NCBI GenBank assembly: GCA_903893335.1
Contig: CAITLX010000487.1
Location: forward strand, 1-15,486
From: an uncultured delta proteobacterium
GTDB taxonomy: Bacteria; Myxococcota_A; Polyangia; Polyangiales; Polyangiaceae
Direction of reading: 5' to 3'
DNA length: 15,486 nucleotides
Shown here: positions 13,144 through 15,486 of the stretch, piece by piece
How positions within the stretch are numbered: the stretch's first letter is position 1
How the letters are laid out: each line of letters begins with the position of its first letter
Notes under the pieces: generated by a model
Told to the model about the DNA's origin: nothing
The model's input: the letters and a program-made list of their open reading frames with translations, nothing else
The model's database searches: none
Position numbers and translations under genes: made by a program

Positions 13144-14529
13144 GTGGTGGGGCGGCACGACGGGCACATCGTGGGGGCGGAGGCGGCGTCGCATTGCACG
13201 CTGACGCTTCCTCCCATCGGCTCGCTGTTTCACGGCACCTACCGCATCGAGCGGTGCGTCGCGACCGGGGGCATGGGAGCGGTCTACGAGATCGTCGACG
13301 AGGCCTCGGGTCGGCGGCGCGCGCTCAAGGTGCTGTTGCCCGCCCACGTGCTCGACGACGAGCTGCGGGCGCGCTTCGAGCAGGAGTCGCGCATCACGGC
13401 AGGCGTGCGCAGCGAGCACCTCGTCGACACCCTCGCCGTCGGCATCGACGACACGACGGGCTTCCCCTACCTCGTGCAAGAGCTGCTCTGCGGCGAGAAC
13501 CTCGCCGCGGTCTCACGGCAGCGCGGGCCGATCGCGCTCGCGGAGGTTCGAGGGCTCGCGATGCAGGTGGCGCGCGGGCTCGACCGCCTGCACGCCGTGG
13601 GGATCGTGCACCGCGACGTCACGCCGGCGAACATCGTCGTCTGCGAGCGCGACGACGGCTCCCCGCTCGTGAAGATCGTCGACTTCGGCACCGCGAAGTG
13701 GATCTTCGACGGCGACGGCGCGCCGAAGACGACGCTCGCGGTCGGGACGCCGCTCTACATGGCGCCCGAGCAGATCGACGGCGACGGCGCGGTCGACGGA
13801 CGCGCCGACGTCTACGCGCTCGCACAGGTCGTCTACACCCTGCTGGTCGGCGAGCCGTATTTCGAGCCGCGCCTCACGGAGCGCTCGCGCGCGTTCAGCG
13901 TCGTGCTCGCGGTCGCGCGCGGGACGGTCGAGCCGGCGAGCCATCGCGCGCGCCGCGCGGGCATCGAGCTGCCTCCGGGCTTCGACGCATGGTTCGCTCG
14001 GGCCACCGCGAAGAGGCCGCTCGAGCGCCCACGCTGGGCCACGCACGCGGTCAAGGAGCTCGACACGCTGGATGCGTCGCCGGCTGTGCTCATCGACCCG
14101 ACGTCGAGCCCCGGCGACGAGCCCCCGCCCTCGAGCGCGCCCGGCCCCGCACCGCGCGCGTCGTCGCTCTCGCTGCGCCTCGCCGGCGGCGTCGCGCTCA
14201 TCGGCACGATCGCTCTGGTCACGCTCGTCGGGCGCGCCGCGCGCGGCAGCGGCGCGGTCGAGGCCGCCGCCGCGACGCCTGCGCCGCGCGAGGCCGTGGC
14301 CGTCGCCCAGCCGGTGGTCGAGCAGACGGTCGCCGCGCCGCCCACCCAGCAGACCGCGCAACCCGCGCCCGACCCGCCGCGCGCCGCGTCTCCACGTTCG
14401 ACGACCGCGCGGGTCGCGTCTGCCGCGCCGGCGGGCAAGAAGCTGGCACCGGCACGACGCGCCGAGCGAGCGGAGCCAGTCGGGGCGGCGCTCCCCGCTC
14501 GCCTCGAAGACCCCTCGAACGAGTGGTGA
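13144..14529 (+). CDS. Membrane-anchored Ser/Thr protein kinase (PknB/Hanks type)
   Basis: A 461-residue eukaryotic-like kinase. Its N-terminal domain is cytoplasmic and phosphorylates unknown Ser/Thr targets. Visible kinase elements are the Gly loop ATGGMGAVY (40-48), Lys62 in ALKVLL, Glu81 in the C-helix, catalytic loop HRDVTPAN (156-163; Asp158, Asn163), DFG (180-182), and GTPLYMAPEQ (201-210). DGRADVYALAQVVYTLLVG (218-236) follows. In the catalytic loop Thr160 stands where Lys is usual; Ser or Thr there is common in myxobacterial kinases. The first Gly of the Gly loop is Ala40. A single transmembrane helix (about 346-363) leads to an extracytoplasmic Ala/Pro-rich tail of about 98 residues with no recognised sensor domain. 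The start is chosen from the GGAG spacing; GTG 13141, 13147 or 13171 are alternatives. The TPR/PEGA-like gene begins 6 bp after the stop. Confidence 0.9.
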   Translation: MVGRHDGHIVGAEAASHCTLTLPPIGSLFHGTYRIERCVATGGMGAVYEIVDEASGRRRALKVLLPAHVLDDELRARFEQESRITAGVRSEHLVDTLAVGIDDTTGFPYLVQELLCGENLAAVSRQRGPIALAEVRGLAMQVARGLDRLHAVGIVHRDVTPANIVVCERDDGSPLVKIVDFGTAKWIFDGDGAPKTTLAVGTPLYMAPEQIDGDGAVDGRADVYALAQVVYTLLVGEPYFEPRLTERSRAFSVVLAVARGTVEPASHRARRAGIELPPGFDAWFARATAKRPLERPRWATHAVKELDTLDASPAVLIDPTSSPGDEPPPSSAPGPAPRASSLSLRLAGGVALIGTIALVTLVGRAARGSGAVEAAAATPAPREAVAVAQPVVEQTVAAPPTQQTAQPAPDPPRAASPRSTTARVASAAPAGKKLAPARRAERAEPVGAALPARLEDPSNEW

Positions 14530-14535
14530 CACTAC

Positions 14536-15486
14536 GTGCGTCGCTGGTCGTTGCTGTCTGCGTCCTCGTTCGCGCTCCTCGTCGGGACGGCGCACGCCGC
14601 CCCGCCGGACGACGCATCCTCGCCGGGGGCCGACGTCGCCGAGGCGCCCGCGCGCGACGAGTTCGAGCGCGGCAAGATCGCGCTCGACGAGGGTCGATGG
14701 GCGGAGGCGTGCGCGCTCTTCGAGAGCAGCGTGCGCCGCTTTCCCTCTTCGAGCGCGGAGCTCAAGATCGCGAGCTGCCGCGAGCACGACGGGCGCCTCG
14801 TCGAGGCCGTGCGAGCGTACGAAGCCGTGCTCGGTCGGAACGACGCCGCCGCGCCGTCCGAGCGGCGCGAGAAGATCCGCGCCTGGTGCGAGGCGCGTCT
14901 CGCCGAGCTGCGCCCGCGTCTCGCGTGGCTGCGCGTCGCGTTCGCGACGCCGGCGGCGCAAGGCGAGGTGCGCTGCGACGGCGAGGCGCTCGCCCGCACA
15001 CGCGGCGACGCCCGCCGCGCGCTCGACCCTGGCTCGCACCGGCTCGAGATCCTCGTGCCGGGGCGTGCTCCGCGAAGCGCCGCGCTCTCGCTGCGCGAGG
15101 GCGAGACCCACGAGGTGGTCGTCCGCGTCGAGCCCGACGATGCGTCCAGCGCCGCCCCGGCGCCGCCGCACCCCGCGCCTCCGCGAGCCATGACGGCCGC
15201 CGGGGTCGTCGTGGGTGGCTCGGGCGTCGTGCTGGTCGGCGTGGCGACCGCCCTCGCGCTCCACGCGGCGCGCACGCGCGACGATGCGTCGCCTTGGTGC
15301 GCCGGCGTCTCGTCGTGCGTCGGTCCGGGCGAGGACCTGCGCGCGTCGGCGGCGCGCGACGAGCGACTGTCGATCGGCTTGGCTGCGACCGGCCTCGCGG
15401 CGGTCGGCGTGGGCGCCTGGCTCCTCTGGGGCTCGACGCGCGCCGGAGAGCGGAGCGTGGCCGTCGGCTTGGGCCCCGGGCGCGTC
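14536..15486 (+). CDS. Secreted TPR and PEGA-like membrane protein (3' end outside window)
   Basis: The frame runs from GTG 14536 to the right edge without a stop; 317 residues are visible. A signal peptide MRRWSLLSASSFALLVGTAHA is cleaved near residue 21. Residues 40-125 form TPR-like helices (EFERGKIALDEGRWAEACAL, then LKIASCREHDGRLVEAVRAYEAVL). Residues 130-198 look like a PEGA-type beta domain (DGEALARTRGDARRALDPG, SHRLEILVPGRAPRSAALSL). A Pro/Ala linker leads to two predicted transmembrane helices (about 221-243 and 279-298). The loop between them has Cys255 and Cys261. This layout is common in myxobacterial proteins encoded next to Ser/Thr kinases. The 6-bp gap from the kinase gene implies cotranscription. 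It may be a periplasmic partner or substrate of the kinase pathway; that is inference. The gene lies wholly in the same frame as the kinase. Confidence 0.8.
   Translation, partial: MRRWSLLSASSFALLVGTAHAAPPDDASSPGADVAEAPARDEFERGKIALDEGRWAEACALFESSVRRFPSSSAELKIASCREHDGRLVEAVRAYEAVLGRNDAAAPSERREKIRAWCEARLAELRPRLAWLRVAFATPAAQGEVRCDGEALARTRGDARRALDPGSHRLEILVPGRAPRSAALSLREGETHEVVVRVEPDDASSAAPAPPHPAPPRAMTAAGVVVGGSGVVLVGVATALALHAARTRDDASPWCAGVSSCVGPGEDLRASAARDERLSIGLAATGLAAVGVGAWLLWGSTRAGERSVAVGLGPGRV

Noticed and set aside
13513..15264. 583-codon minus-strand frame opposite the kinase
   Set aside because: Low-complexity Arg/Ala/Gly shadow; the sense strand encodes a clear kinase and TPR/PEGA-like protein.

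Overview
The window is very GC-rich (low 70s percent by eye) and packed with overlapping genes using mostly GC-ending codons. The gene types point to a predatory or soil deltaproteobacterium-like organism of the Myxococcota, probably a Polyangia-type myxobacterium. They include a Ser/Thr kinase with a transmembrane anchor and Pro/Ala tail, a TPR plus PEGA-like partner, Cys-rich lipoproteins and LolA/LolB-like envelope proteins. The taxon is inferred from these families, not from a marker gene search.

Layout, left to right. (1) 2-154: the C-terminal tail of an unidentified protein. (2) 197-2226: two overlapping ATPase genes of an oligopeptide/dipeptide-type ABC importer. (3) 5334-2231, minus strand: a three-gene run of a large HARE-type winged-helix protein with an Mrr-like C-terminal domain, a Nudix hydrolase, and a LolB-like lipoprotein. 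The whole gap between the last two genes is a 30-bp tandem array in which the Nudix stop codon recurs in register. (4) 5335-5625: a divergent intergenic region with a G-rich tract. (5) 5626-8227: a small conserved unknown, a LolA-like periplasmic protein and a DUF1302-like outer-membrane barrel, all joined by ATGA overlaps. (6) 11621-8247, minus strand: alaS followed by a PlsC-like acyltransferase. (7) 11723-12391: pdxH. (8) 12884-12459, minus strand: a Cys-rich lipoprotein with a perfect inverted repeat in its leader. (9) 13144-15486: a membrane-anchored Ser/Thr kinase and, 6 bp later, a secreted TPR/PEGA-like membrane protein that runs off the window.

How the genes work together. Housekeeping functions (alaS, pdxH, peptide-importer ATPases) alternate with envelope functions. 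LolA-like and LolB-like folds are both present but in different operons. The LolA-like/outer-membrane barrel pair normally accompanies an RND/MMPL exporter that is absent here. The kinase and the TPR/PEGA-like gene probably form one signalling unit facing the periplasm.

The strongest candidates for something undescribed are the HARE - acidic - poly-Arg - RGG - winged-helix - Mrr-like protein with an apparently degenerate nuclease site, and the stop-codon-bearing tandem array downstream of its Nudix neighbour. All three convergent gene pairs in the window also carry a GC-rich palindrome between their stop codons. Everything here was read by eye; no homology search was run.
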